64,000 nucleotides of DNA from Flavobacterium psychrophilum (GCA_945862065.1 CAMAWT010000015.1:1-64000); one strand, 5' to 3'; counted from the stretch's first letter, positions 46,921 to 56,599 are shown. Numbers and translations are program-made. The notes: generated by a model from the letters alone, not told the origin.

Positions 46921-49764
46921 CTACATATATGCTTCAATTGGAGCACAACTACAAACTAGATTTCTATCGCCATACGCTTCATCAACACGACGAACGGTTG
47001 GCCAAAATTTATTATCAGCAATATAATCTAGAGCAAATGCAGCTTCTTCACGAGTGTAAGGAAATATCCATTCATTTGCAGTGACCATTGCCAATGTATG
47101 TGGTGCATTTTTCAATATATTTTGAGTATCCTCTTTTGTACACGTTTCAATTTCTTTACGAATAGAAATCATTGCGTCACAAAAACGATCTAATTCTGCC
47201 AAATCTTCCGATTCAGTTGGTTCAATCATTAACGTTCCAGCAACTGGAAATGAAACGGTTGGTGCATGAAATCCGTAATCCATCAATCGTTTGGCAATAT
47301 CGGTAACTTTAATACCTTTTTCTTCAAAAGATCTGCAATCTAAAATCATTTCATGAGCGGCTCTTCCCATTTCCCCAGAATATAAAACGGGATAATGAGC
47401 ATCTAAACGCGCTTTCATATAGTTTGCGTTTAAAATCGCATATTTGGTAGCGTTTGTTAATCCTTCAGCACCCAACATGGTTATGTATCCATAAGATATT
47501 AAACAAGCCAATGCAGATCCGTAAGGAGCAGATGAGATGGCAGTAATTGCTTGATCGCCTCCAACTTTTAGAATAGGATTTGTAGGTAAGAAAGGAACTA
47601 ATTTTTCGTTTACGCAAATGGGTCCAACACCTGGTCCACCACCACCATGTGGGATGGCAAACGTTTTGTGTAGGTTTAAGTGGCAAACATCGGCACCAAT
47701 CGTAGCTGGATTTGTTAATCCTACTTGCGCATTCATATTGGCACCATCCATATATACTAATCCACCGTTTTCGTGAATGAGATCGGTAATTTCGATAATA
47801 GAACTTTCAAAAACACCATGTGTCGAAGGATAAGTTACCATTAAAGCAGATAATTTATCTTTATGTAAAATAGCTTTTTCTCTTAAATCATCAACATCAA
47901 TATTTCCTTCAGAAGTTGTTTTGGTTACGATTATTTCCATTCCGGCCATGGCAGCAGATGCAGGATTTGTTCCATGTGCAGATGAAGGAATTAAACATAC
48001 ATTTCTATGAAAATCCCCTCGAGACTGATGATAAGCACGAATAGTCATTAGACCTGCATACTCTCCTTGCGCACCAGAATTTGGTTGCAAAGTTGTACCT
48101 GCAAAACCAGTAACAACATTTAATTGTTGTTCTAATTTTTTTAGCATAATTAAATAACCTTCTGCTTGTTCTATTGGGGCAAATGGATGAATGTTGTTCC
48201 AATTTGACATTGACAAAGGCAGCATTTCGGCAGCAGCATTCAATTTCATAGTACAAGAGCCCAATGAAATCATCGAATGATTCAATGCTAAATCTTTTTT
48301 CTCTAATTTTTTGATGTAACGCATCAATTGGCTTTCAGAATGGTTGTTATTGAAAACATCATGCTGTAAGAAAGTTGAAGTTCTAATTAAATTATTTGGT
48401 ATTACAGAAGCTTCAATTAATTCTGAAATTGGTTCAAACGTCTTTCCATTAGCTTCAGCAAAAATGGCAAGAATTTGATTGATGTCAGAAATTGATGTGG
48501 TTTCATTAAATGATATAGAGATAGTATCAGCGTCTATATATAAAAAGTTCACTTCATTTCTTTCTGCAATTGCTTTTACTTTTGAAGCATCTGCTTTTAC
48601 ATTAATGGTGTCAAAAAAAGCAGCATTTGTTTGATAAACGCCTAATTTGTTTAAAGCTTCAACTGCTGTATTTGCCGTGTTGTGTACTTTATTTGCGATG
48701 TATTGCAATCCTTTTGGACCATGATAAACAGCATACATTCCTGCCATAACAGCTAATAAAACTTGAGCTGTACAAATATTTGATGTCGCTTTTTCGCGTT
48801 TAATATGTTGCTCTCGTGTACCCAATGCCATACGTAAAGCACGATTTCCGTTGGTGTCTATAGAAACACCGATAATTCTTCCGGGCATGGAACGTTTGTA
48901 TTCTTCTTTTGTAGCAAAGAAAGCAGCGTGCGGACCACCATAACCCATCGGAATTCCGAAACGTTGTGAAGTACCAACTACAACTGACGCGCCCATTTCT
49001 CCCGGAGGAGTTAATATTGATAATGATAAAAGATCTGCTGCAACAGCTACTTTTATATCATTTTGGTTTGCTTTTGCAATAAATCCTGAATAATCGTTTA
49101 CTTGTCCGTATTTTCCTGGATATTGAAGGATGGCTCCATAAAATTCAGTAGAAAAATCAAATTCTTCATGATTTCCAACTACCAATTCGATATTAAGTGG
49201 AGTAGAACGAGTTTGTAAAACAGACAATGTTTGTGGTAGAATTTCTTCAGAAACAAAGAATTTACAAACATTATTTTTCTTTTGATCACGAGTTCGCACG
49301 TCAAATAACAAGGTCATGGCTTCTGCAGAAGCAGTTCCTTCGTCAAGCAACGAAGCATTTGCAATCTCCATTCCTGTTAGCTCTATAACTGTAGTTTGGT
49401 AATTCAAAATAGCTTCCAATCTTCCTTGAGCAATCTCCGCTTGATAAGGTGTATAAGCGGTGTACCAACCCGGGTTTTCAAAAATATTTCTTTGGATTAC
49501 AGCAGGAACAACAGCTGGATGATATCCTAAACCAATATACGATTTAAAAACTTTGTTCTTTTTTCCTAATTCTTGAATATGGTTTAAATATTCATATTCT
49601 GTTAAAGGCGCATCAAGATTCAATTCGTTTTTTAAACGAATATCGCTTGGGATGGTCTCATTAATTAATTGGTCTAAATCATCTATACCAATAGTTTTGA
49701 ACATGTGAGATAGGTCGTTTTCGTTAGGACCTATGTGGCGTAATGCGAATGCGTCTGTTTTCAT
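46921..49764 (-). CDS. gcvP: glycine dehydrogenase (decarboxylating), P protein
   Basis: GcvP decarboxylates glycine and loads the aminomethyl group onto lipoyl-GcvH in the glycine cleavage system. The 947-residue single-chain form is present, with the N-terminal half (RHIGPNENDL at residues 9-18, PYQAEIAQGRLEAILNYQT) and the C-terminal half holding the PLP lysine near 700 in HLNLHKTFAIPHGGGGPG. Length is normal. On the minus strand TACTTTTG (49812-49819) fits a -7 element 48 nt before the start. gcvT and gcvH are not in this window. Confidence 0.96.
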   Translation of the reverse strand: MKTDAFALRHIGPNENDLSHMFKTIGIDDLDQLINETIPSDIRLKNELNLDAPLTEYEYLNHIQELGKKNKVFKSYIGLGYHPAVVPAVIQRNIFENPGWYTAYTPYQAEIAQGRLEAILNYQTTVIELTGMEIANASLLDEGTASAEAMTLLFDVRTRDQKKNNVCKFFVSEEILPQTLSVLQTRSTPLNIELVVGNHEEFDFSTEFYGAILQYPGKYGQVNDYSGFIAKANQNDIKVAVAADLLSLSILTPPGEMGASVVVGTSQRFGIPMGYGGPHAAFFATKEEYKRSMPGRIIGVSIDTNGNRALRMALGTREQHIKREKATSNICTAQVLLAVMAGMYAVYHGPKGLQYIANKVHNTANTAVEALNKLGVYQTNAAFFDTINVKADASKVKAIAERNEVNFLYIDADTISISFNETTSISDINQILAIFAEANGKTFEPISELIEASVIPNNLIRTSTFLQHDVFNNNHSESQLMRYIKKLEKKDLALNHSMISLGSCTMKLNAAAEMLPLSMSNWNNIHPFAPIEQAEGYLIMLKKLEQQLNVVTGFAGTTLQPNSGAQGEYAGLMTIRAYHQSRGDFHRNVCLIPSSAHGTNPASAAMAGMEIIVTKTTSEGNIDVDDLREKAILHKDKLSALMVTYPSTHGVFESSIIEITDLIHENGGLVYMDGANMNAQVGLTNPATIGADVCHLNLHKTFAIPHGGGGPGVGPICVNEKLVPFLPTNPILKVGGDQAITAISSAPYGSALACLISYGYITMLGAEGLTNATKYAILNANYMKARLDAHYPVLYSGEMGRAAHEMILDCRSFEEKGIKVTDIAKRLMDYGFHAPTVSFPVAGTLMIEPTESEDLAELDRFCDAMISIRKEIETCTKEDTQNILKNAPHTLAMVTANEWIFPYTREEAAFALDYIADNKFWPTVRRVDEAYGDRNLVCSCAPIEAYM

Positions 49765-49917
49765 TTGTACGATTATGAGATAGTAGTTAGTTGTATTTTT
49801 TTAATTTAGCACAAAAGTAATTATTAATCTTTTATTTTTTTGATAAACAAAGGCTAATATTTTGAGAATTTTTCAACTGAAAACAAGTCTTATTAACATA
49901 TTCTGTATTTTTGCTGG

Positions 49918-50658
49918 ATGTTATTTTTTAAAAAACTCTTAAATTTTTATATTAATTCTTCTATCCATGTTGGATTTGCCATTTTTTGTTTAGTAAAAAT
50001 AGCTAATCCAACCTCTTCAGATTATGCCTTGATGGTTTTTTTTGGAGCTTTGTTTAGCTATAATTTTTTGAAGTACAAACATTTGCTTCAGAAAAGGACA
50101 TTTAAAATTGTCAAGTTACATAAAATTTTAATTGTATCCGTAGTTGCTTTTTTTTATTACTGTTTCCTTTATTATCTACAAACGTCTAACACGCAAATTC
50201 GGTTGGCACTTGCAGGAATTTTAGTTTTTTTCTATCCATTTGTTAGAAAAACTGGTTGGCTCAAGGTTTTTTATGTGAGTTTTGTGGTAGGTTTCGTTAC
50301 TTTATTTATACCACTCCAAAGCCATCCTAACATTGGAACTTTATTTTTGTATCGTTTTTTGGTTTTATCAGTTTTAATTTTACCCTTCGAAATAATCGAT
50401 ATAAAAAATGACCCGATGAATCTCAATACAATCCCGCAATTAGTTGGTATTTCTACTACAAAAAAAATTGGGTATTTTTTATTGATACTTTCTTATATTG
50501 TTGTTTTATGTAATTCAGATATTTTTGATTTTAAAATACATACTATCATTTCTCTAATAATTTTCGTTTCACTTTACTTTTCAAGTTTGGAAAGATCAAA
50601 GTATTACAGTTCATTTTGGGTTGAAAGTGTGCCGATAATTTGGTGGTTGATGACCTAA
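49918..50658 (+). CDS. UbiA-like integral membrane protein
   Basis: This 246-residue protein has about seven or eight membrane helices. The segment LPFEIIDIKNDPMNLNTIPQLVG near 160-182 resembles the second aspartate-rich motif of UbiA prenyltransferases (DxKND followed by TIPxxxG), while the first motif is reduced to NFLKYKH. It may be a divergent prenyltransferase or a relative that lost activity. A -7 sequence TATTTTTG (49906-49913) ends only 4 nt before the ATG, so its message could be leaderless. It is convergent with the M3 peptidase gene. Confidence 0.75.
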   Translation: MLFFKKLLNFYINSSIHVGFAIFCLVKIANPTSSDYALMVFFGALFSYNFLKYKHLLQKRTFKIVKLHKILIVSVVAFFYYCFLYYLQTSNTQIRLALAGILVFFYPFVRKTGWLKVFYVSFVVGFVTLFIPLQSHPNIGTLFLYRFLVLSVLILPFEIIDIKNDPMNLNTIPQLVGISTTKKIGYFLLILSYIVVLCNSDIFDFKIHTIISLIIFVSLYFSSLERSKYYSSFWVESVPIIWWLMT

Positions 50659-50693
50659 ATTTTTTTATTCAACCTAAAAATGATATAAAATAA

Positions 50694-52751
50694 TTAAATC
50701 AACCCAGCCCTCTTTAACAAAGCCTCCACTTTCGGTTCCTCACCTCTGAATTTTTTATATAAATCCATTGGCAATTCGGTGCCTCCTTTTGAAAGTACAT
50801 TTTCTTTGAATTTGGTTGCTACTTCTTTATTAAAAATTCCTTTTTCTTGAAAATAAGCAAAGGCATCGGCATCTAAAACTTCTGCCCATTTATAACTGTA
50901 ATAACCAGAAGAATAACCACCTTGAAAAATATGCGAGAACGAAGTACTCATGCAATTTTCCTCTACATCAGGATATAAACTTGTGCCTGCCATTGTTAGT
51001 TTTTCAAAAGTTTTTATATCTTCAATTTCTTGAACTTTTGAATGATAATTCATGTCTAAAATTCCGAATGTCAATTGACGTAATGTTGCCATTCCTTCCA
51101 AAAAACTAGCGCTTTCTTTGATTTTTTCTACAAATTCTTGCGGAATGATTTCTCCTGTTTGATAATGTTTTGCAAATAATGCTAAAGCTTCGGGTTCATA
51201 ACACCAGTTTTCCATCACTTGACTTGGTAATTCTACAAAATCCCAAAAAACCGAAGTCCCAGACAAACTTGGATAGGTTGTATTGGCCAACATGCCGTGT
51301 AATGCGTGACCAAATTCATGAAATAAAGTAGTAACTTCATTAAATGTTAGTAGTGAAGGCTTTGTTTCTGTTGGTGGAGTGAAATTACAAACGATGGAAA
51401 CATGTGGTCGTTCATTCACTTCGTTTTTGATGAATTGCGGTTTATAGGAAGTCATCCAAGCACCATCTCGTTTACCTTTTCTAGGAAAAAAATCGGTATA
51501 AAAGATAGCAACTAAATTATTTTCGAAATCCAATACTTCAAAAGTTTGAACGTCTACATGATATTTTTCAATGTCAAAAACTTCTTTAAAGGTAATTCCG
51601 AATAGTTTTTCGGCTATGGTAAAAGCGCCGTTCAAAACGTTTTCCAATTTAAAATAAGGTTTCAAAAGTTCGTCATCCAAACTGAATAATTTTTGCTTCA
51701 ATTTTTCTGAATAATAAGCTCCATCCCATTTTTCTAAAAACTCAATTCCGTCTTGTTCTTTGGCGAAAGCTGAAAGCTGTGCAAATTCTCTTTCGGCTGC
51801 AGGTTTTGCTTTTTCTAACAAATCATTCAAAAAGGATAGAACATTGGATGGGTTTTGCGCCATTCGTTCTTCCAAAACAAAATGAGAATGAGAATCATAT
51901 CCCAATAAATTGGCACGTTTATGTCTTAACGCCACAATGCGTTTTACGTTTTCTTTATTGTCAAATTCGTTGTCTTGAAATGATTTTTTTCCTGCTGCAA
52001 TTGCAATTTCTTTTCGCAATTCTCGATTGTCTACATAAGTCACAAAAGGTAAATAACTTGGAAAATCTAAAGTAAAAACCCAACCTTCTAATCCTTTTGA
52101 TTTTGCCAAGGAATGTGCCATTTCTTTAGCTCCATCAGGCAATCCTTTCAAATCGGCTTCGTCTACAATATGAAGTTGATAATTATTGGTTTCAGCCAAC
52201 ACATTTTCGCCATACGTTAATTTTAGTTTGGCTAATTCAGTGTCAATTTCGCGTAATTTTATTTTATCTTCCTCATTCAATAAAGCTCCATTTCTTGAAA
52301 AACCTTTGAATTTTTTATCTAACAATGTCGCTTGTTCGGTTGTTAATGTCAAGTTGTCTTTTTGATCATAAACAGCTTTAACACGTTTGAACAACTCTTC
52401 GTTTAAAGCAATATCATTGCTGAATTTAGTTAGCAACGGCGAAACTTCTTGAGCGATTTTTTGCATTTCTTCGCATGTTTCTGCCGAATTCAAATTGAAG
52501 AAGATCGATGATAATCTATCCAATTGTTCTCCTGCAAAATCTAGTGCAACAATCGTGTTTTCAAATGTTGGAGCTTCAAAATTTGTGATAATCGCTTCAA
52601 TTTCAGCTTTTGCGTTAGCTATAGTTGAAATAAAAGCAGGTTTGTAATCTTCTAGTTTTATTTGAGCAAATGGAGCTGTGTTGTATTTGGTTTGGAATGT
52701 TTTTGATAAGACCGAATCAGTATTAGTTTCTGCTGAAATATTAGTATTCAT
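50694..52751 (-). CDS. M3 family oligopeptidase (Dcp/oligopeptidase A type)
   Basis: This 685-residue zinc peptidase cuts short peptides in the cytoplasm. It has HEFGHALHGM with the zinc histidines near 477 and 481, and downstream the conserved SGTSVFWDFVELPSQVMENW, whose glutamate is the third ligand, and SFSHIFQGGYSSGYYSYKWAEVLDADAF. No signal peptide is seen, unlike some periplasmic relatives. Length fits the family. Confidence 0.94.
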   Translation of the reverse strand: MNTNISAETNTDSVLSKTFQTKYNTAPFAQIKLEDYKPAFISTIANAKAEIEAIITNFEAPTFENTIVALDFAGEQLDRLSSIFFNLNSAETCEEMQKIAQEVSPLLTKFSNDIALNEELFKRVKAVYDQKDNLTLTTEQATLLDKKFKGFSRNGALLNEEDKIKLREIDTELAKLKLTYGENVLAETNNYQLHIVDEADLKGLPDGAKEMAHSLAKSKGLEGWVFTLDFPSYLPFVTYVDNRELRKEIAIAAGKKSFQDNEFDNKENVKRIVALRHKRANLLGYDSHSHFVLEERMAQNPSNVLSFLNDLLEKAKPAAEREFAQLSAFAKEQDGIEFLEKWDGAYYSEKLKQKLFSLDDELLKPYFKLENVLNGAFTIAEKLFGITFKEVFDIEKYHVDVQTFEVLDFENNLVAIFYTDFFPRKGKRDGAWMTSYKPQFIKNEVNERPHVSIVCNFTPPTETKPSLLTFNEVTTLFHEFGHALHGMLANTTYPSLSGTSVFWDFVELPSQVMENWCYEPEALALFAKHYQTGEIIPQEFVEKIKESASFLEGMATLRQLTFGILDMNYHSKVQEIEDIKTFEKLTMAGTSLYPDVEENCMSTSFSHIFQGGYSSGYYSYKWAEVLDADAFAYFQEKGIFNKEVATKFKENVLSKGGTELPMDLYKKFRGEEPKVEALLKRAGLI

Positions 52752-52786
52752 TTTATTTGATATTTTGGTTATTAACGTGATTCCCT

Positions 52787-52860
52787 AGCCCAGATAGCAG
52801 TGGAAATCCTTTTCTTTTTTTTCTTTAAAAAAAGAAAAGATTGGAACGGATAGCTGGAAA
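52787..52860 (+). ncRNA. element A, copy 5 (variant with long A/T stem)
   Basis: It begins AGCCCAGATAGCAG and ends GATAGCTGGA. The outer pair is CCAG/CTGG, the third version of this pair. The inner stem is replaced by a long perfect pair (CTTTTCTTTTTTT from 52809 and its complement ending GAAAAG at 52839). It lies 15 nt past the purE stop, opposite strand. Confidence 0.6.
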
Positions 52861-52875
52861 TAGCTTCTAAAAAAA

Positions 52876-53361
52876 TTATTTATTTAATTCTTTTGAAGCT
52901 TTATCTACTGCTAATTTCAGACTTTCTTTGTAGAAAATTATTTTGTCTAACACACATTTATCGTGACTTCCAATGATTTGAGCGGCTAAAATTCCAGCGT
53001 TTTTTGCTCCGTTTAAAGCAACCGTTGCCACGGGAACACCTCCAGGCATTTGAAGAATTGACAAAACAGAATCCCAACCGTCGATGGAATTGCTAGATTT
53101 TACAGGAACGCCAATTACAGGTAGCGGCGACATGGATGCCACCATTCCGGGTAAATGAGCCGCACCGCCAGCACCAGCAATAATTACTGAAATACCACGA
53201 GTGTGTGCGTTTTTACTAAAATCGAATAATTTTTCAGGAGTTCTGTGTGCAGAAACGATATCCACTTCGGTTTCGATGTCAAATCCTTTTAAGATGTCGA
53301 TGGCTTCTTGCATTACGGGCATATCGGAGATGGAACCCATTATTATTGCTACTTTGCTCAT
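52876..53361 (-). CDS. purE: N5-carboxyaminoimidazole ribonucleotide mutase
   Basis: PurE converts N5-CAIR to CAIR in purine synthesis. I start at ATG 53361 (161 residues), which gives the family N-terminus MSKVAIIMGSISDMPVMQEA. The motifs SAHRTPEKLFDF, IAGAGGAAHLPGMVAS and GVPVKSSNSIDGWDSVLSILQMPGGVPVATVA are all present. purK lies 0.8 kb upstream in the same direction, with a toxin-antitoxin pair between them, which breaks the usual adjacent purE-purK layout. Confidence 0.95.
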   Translation of the reverse strand: MSKVAIIMGSISDMPVMQEAIDILKGFDIETEVDIVSAHRTPEKLFDFSKNAHTRGISVIIAGAGGAAHLPGMVASMSPLPVIGVPVKSSNSIDGWDSVLSILQMPGGVPVATVALNGAKNAGILAAQIIGSHDKCVLDKIIFYKESLKLAVDKASKELNK

Positions 53362-53508
53362 GGTTTTTGTTTGATGTTTGATGTTTGTGATTTTTGAAAT
53401 TGAAATATAAAACAACAATTAATAAAGTAAGAATTGAGTTATAAAAAAAAATTCGGATTGGTTACGTCTTGCAATTCGTAACAATTTTCAAAACTTTTAT
53501 ATCAAATT

Positions 53509-53847
53509 TCATAAATCCAATACAATTTTACAATTTTCTTTCACTTTTTGTTGCAATTCTGAACTTAAAACGCCAATTTTTTTTATGAATCTTGAATTAT
53601 CGATGGCTCTTATTTGGTCGATCATTATTTCGCAATTTTCATTCAAACTAAATTTTCCTTTATCTAATCTAATTCGCAAAATTTCCGATTCTGGATTCAA
53701 ATTAGTGGTTATTGGAAAGATTATTGTTGACGGATGTCTGTTTTTATTTAGTAAATTAGTTTGAATAATCATAACCGGACGAACTTTTCCAGCTTCTGAA
53801 CCAATTTGCGGATTCAAATCGGCTAACCAAATTTCAAATTGATTCAT
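53509..53847 (-). CDS. PemK/MazF family toxin
   Basis: This 112-residue protein has the MazF/PemK fold: FEIWLADLNPQIGSEAGKVRPVMIIQ near 4-29, then STIIFPITTN, and MIDQIRAIDNSRFIKKIG, the loops that form the RNA-cutting site (R and S/T residues). Members cut mRNA at short sequences. Its start lies inside the antitoxin gene (14-nt overlap), the usual order for such pairs. It sits between purE and purK. Confidence 0.9.
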   Translation of the reverse strand: MNQFEIWLADLNPQIGSEAGKVRPVMIIQTNLLNKNRHPSTIIFPITTNLNPESEILRIRLDKGKFSLNENCEIMIDQIRAIDNSRFIKKIGVLSSELQQKVKENCKIVLDL

Positions 53848-54073
53848 GGATTGTATCTATTTTTTCATATTCTTTCAATACTTCCATCGAACTTTTTGAA
53901 ACCAATTCTGATTCCATTTTTAGTTTACTTTCCAAAATAGCTCTTGATTGCATTTTGTTATAATAAGCCAAAGCCTCATTAATATATCTATTTCGGGCTT
54001 TTTTCATAGTTTTTACGATGCTTTCTGTTTCACCATAAATAGAATCGTCAATTTTTAATGATATTGTTTTCAT
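53834..54073 (-). CDS. antitoxin of the MazF-type pair
   Basis: This 79-residue protein precedes and overlaps the toxin gene. Its N-terminus (MKTISLKIDDSIYGETESIVKTMKKARNRYINEALAYYNK) has the strand-helix-helix pattern of ribbon-helix-helix DNA-binding antitoxins; the rest is a charged helix suited to toxin binding. It would repress its own operon and neutralise the toxin. Assignment rests on fold pattern and position. Confidence 0.83.
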   Translation of the reverse strand: MKTISLKIDDSIYGETESIVKTMKKARNRYINEALAYYNKMQSRAILESKLKMESELVSKSSMEVLKEYEKIDTIHESI

Positions 54074-54139
54074 AATACATAGTTATAGTACAAAAGTATA
54101 TAAAAAAAGTATATCCTAAAAATATTTTAAGGATCTATT

Positions 54140-55294
54140 TTAAGAGCTTATCACTCTAATACTATTCTTCACTTCCTCAGCAATTTTTCTAGCTTTCACC
54201 ATATCCTCATTCACAATAGTAACATGTCCCATTTTTCTAAAAGGTCTTGTCTCTCTTTTACCATAAATATGAGGTGTGACGCCATCAATAGCCATTAATT
54301 TTTCGATATTTTCATAAATCACTTGACCCGAAAAACCCTCTTCGCCAACTAAATTTACCATAATTCCGGCAACTTTGCTTGCTGTATTTCCTAAAGGTAA
54401 ATCTAAAATGGCACGTAAATGATTTTCAAACTGCGAAGTATAACTCGCTTCAATCGAATAATGTCCCGAATTGTGAGGTCTTGGTGCGACTTCGTTGACT
54501 AAAATTTCATTATCTTCTGTTTGAAACATTTCTACTGCTAATAATCCAACGTGATTGAAAGCTTCTGAAACTTTTAAAGCGATTTCGGTTGCTTTTTGAG
54601 CCACTTTTTCGTCAATTCGAGCCGGACAAATTACGTATTCTACTTGATTGGCCTCTGGATGAAATTCCATTTCAACAACTGGATAGGTTTTTACTTCACC
54701 AGAAACTGAACGCGCAACAATTACGGCCAATTCATTTTTGAACGGAACCATTTGTTCTGCAATACATTCTACTTCAGGTAAATTGACTAAATCTATAGTT
54801 GAACGAACTATTTTTACGCCATTTCCATCATATCCAAACTGAGCACATTTCCAAACAAACGGAAAATCTAATTCGTCTTTTTCTAAAGCTTTTCTCAAAT
54901 CATTCAAATCAACAAATCGTTGATGAGGTGATGTAGGTATGTTATTTTCAGCATAAAAATCTTTTTGACGACCTTTATTCTGTATCAATCGCAATGTTTT
55001 TGGCGATGGAAATATTGGCAAACCTTCCAATTCCAAAGTGTCTAAAGCATCAAGATTTACGTTTTCTATTTCGATTGTTAATAAATTGACCATTTTACCA
55101 AATTGATAAACGGTGTCATAATCCATCAAGCTTCCTTTGTAAAAAGCATTACACGCAAATCTTCCCGGTGCTTCCTCACTTGGGTCCAAAACAAGCGTTT
55201 GTATATCTAATTTTCTAGTTTCGGATAAAATCATTTTTCCCAATTGGCCACCGCCTAGAATTCCTAATTTAAAATCGGATGAGAAGTAGTTCAT
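54140..55294 (-). CDS. purK: 5-(carboxyamino)imidazole ribonucleotide synthase
   Basis: PurK makes N5-CAIR from AIR, bicarbonate and ATP, the step before PurE. This 384-residue ATP-grasp enzyme has the N-terminal GILGGGQLGKMI (residues 11-22), the ATP-grasp segments FVWKCAQFGYDGNGVKIV and EQMVPFKNELAVIVAR, and EVAPRPHNSGHYSIEA with the metal ligands. Length is normal. It lies 66 nt before the antitoxin gene and 53 nt after the PIN toxin gene. Confidence 0.96.
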   Translation of the reverse strand: MNYFSSDFKLGILGGGQLGKMILSETRKLDIQTLVLDPSEEAPGRFACNAFYKGSLMDYDTVYQFGKMVNLLTIEIENVNLDALDTLELEGLPIFPSPKTLRLIQNKGRQKDFYAENNIPTSPHQRFVDLNDLRKALEKDELDFPFVWKCAQFGYDGNGVKIVRSTIDLVNLPEVECIAEQMVPFKNELAVIVARSVSGEVKTYPVVEMEFHPEANQVEYVICPARIDEKVAQKATEIALKVSEAFNHVGLLAVEMFQTEDNEILVNEVAPRPHNSGHYSIEASYTSQFENHLRAILDLPLGNTASKVAGIMVNLVGEEGFSGQVIYENIEKLMAIDGVTPHIYGKRETRPFRKMGHVTIVNEDMVKARKIAEEVKNSIRVISS

Positions 55295-55347
55295 TATTTT
55301 GTTATTTGTAGGATATATTTCGTTTTTCTTTGAGTATAAAAATAATT

Positions 55348-55761
55348 TTATAAATTCATTAAAAATTCATCTGGTGTCAATACATTAATTTCTGCAAGTT
55401 TATAATCTTTTTTGTCTCTTGTAATGATACAATCCATGTTGTTAATAGATTGAGCAGAAACTATTTGAATGGCGTCTTCAAAATCTTTATGATGTGATTT
55501 TAAGCTTTTTTTTAATATATTAATATCCACAGGAATAATAGAAATATGTGTTAAAATATGTTCTATAGCTATTCTAGTTTTTTCTTCAGAAATTGATTTC
55601 TTTAATATGTAATGAATTGTTGAAATCGTATTCGATGATGTGTAAAGAGTAATTTTTTTTTGAATTCCAAAATTGTAAATTTTTAACGAACTATCAATAA
55701 ACGGAATTCTATTTGCGAAAACATCTACTAAAATATTTGTGTCAACAAAAATATTTATCAT
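55348..55761 (-). CDS. PIN domain toxin (VapC-like)
   Basis: This 137-residue protein has a PIN nuclease fold with the acidic residues in place: D7 in FVDTNILVD, the central E in SEEKTRIAIEH, the D's of HKDFEDAIQIVSA, and D116 in CIITRDKKDYK. Such toxins cut tRNA or rRNA. Its start overlaps the stop of the upstream gene by 4 nt (ATGA), the layout of a toxin-antitoxin pair. Confidence 0.88.
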   Translation of the reverse strand: MINIFVDTNILVDVFANRIPFIDSSLKIYNFGIQKKITLYTSSNTISTIHYILKKSISEEKTRIAIEHILTHISIIPVDINILKKSLKSHHKDFEDAIQIVSAQSINNMDCIITRDKKDYKLAEINVLTPDEFLMNL

Positions 55762-56024
55762 ATACCATATTTTTCTTTGTAATATTCTTCTTTTGCTTTT
55801 TTAATATCAAAATCATCAGGTAGTTTTATAATTCCAATCAATTTTTTTAATTGCGGATCGATGTCGTCATATTCCTCTTTGTCCAATTTTTTGGTAGGTT
55901 TTTCAACCAAACTTTTGAAATAATTTTCCACCATTTCAGATAAACTTCTGCCCGTTCCTTTAGCATAGATTTTTGCCTTTTCTATGACTTCTTTTTCTAA
56001 AGATAAAGTGAGTTTCGTATTCAT
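55758..56024 (-). CDS. antitoxin of the PIN pair (DUF6364-like)
   Basis: With the ATG at 56024 the product is 88 residues. It starts MNTKLTLSLEKEVIEKAKIYAKGTGRSLSEMVENYF, a ribbon-helix-helix DNA-binding pattern, followed by an acidic linker (DKEEYDDIDPQLKKLIGIIKL) that should bind the toxin. This matches small antitoxins found next to PIN toxins in Bacteroidetes. A longer start would run into the upstream gene. Confidence 0.83.
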   Translation of the reverse strand: MNTKLTLSLEKEVIEKAKIYAKGTGRSLSEMVENYFKSLVEKPTKKLDKEEYDDIDPQLKKLIGIIKLPDDFDIKKAKEEYYKEKYGI

Positions 56025-56062
56025 ATACGTAATGTTTTTACAAATGTACGTAAAAAATATAT

Positions 56063-56599
56063 TTAAGGATTTAATTTTTTCAAAATATCTTTCACCGCAA
56101 AACAATATCCTGGAGATTTATTGCTAATATCCTTTGATAATATTGCAATTAATTCTTCTTTAATCCAATTGTGTTTTATACTTAAATTATATAAAGTTCT
56201 CATTGAATAGGCAGCGTTTGCTGTTTTATCTGTAGAAATCAAACATTCAAAACAACATTCAATTATTTTTTCTTCTTGAAAATTAGATGTTATTATTTTT
56301 TTATTTTTAGTTACCAAAAGACAAACTTTAGTAATAGATCGAAGGGCAGATTCATTTGTAATGAAGTGTATCGATTTACAAAATAAATCAATATGTGGCA
56401 TGAAGATTTCCATTTTTTCTATACAAATAAGCTCAAGAATCCAACAAGCTTTAATATGATTTTTGTCTTTGAAATTGAAAGCTATTTGAAGTAATTCCGA
56501 TAATAATACTGGTTTTTCGACAATTAAATTTTTAACACTATCTCGAGGTTTTCTATGAGCGGTGCTTTTCTCAATGATTTTATATAATGTGTCTTTCAT
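56063..56599 (-). CDS. helical-repeat protein of unknown function
   Basis: This 178-residue protein is made of helices with HEAT/ARM-like spacing (for example SVKNLIVEKPVLLSELLQIAF, IKACWILELICIEK, ALRSITKVCLLVTKN, AAYSMRTLYNLSIKH). Similar flavobacterial proteins have been labelled adenylosuccinate lyase by database transfer, but no lyase signature is present here, so that name should not be used. It is upstream of the PIN pair and divergent from adk. It may be a protein-binding scaffold. Confidence 0.75.
   Translation of the reverse strand: MKDTLYKIIEKSTAHRKPRDSVKNLIVEKPVLLSELLQIAFNFKDKNHIKACWILELICIEKMEIFMPHIDLFCKSIHFITNESALRSITKVCLLVTKNKKIITSNFQEEKIIECCFECLISTDKTANAAYSMRTLYNLSIKHNWIKEELIAILSKDISNKSPGYCFAVKDILKKLNP

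Noticed and set aside
49765..49917. Glycine riboswitch before gcvP
   Set aside because: The leader is only about 150 nt, AT-rich and without the paired aptamer features; only a -7 element is visible.
56063..56599. Naming this protein adenylosuccinate lyase
   Set aside because: It is far too short and lacks the lyase signature; the name comes from database transfer in similar proteins.
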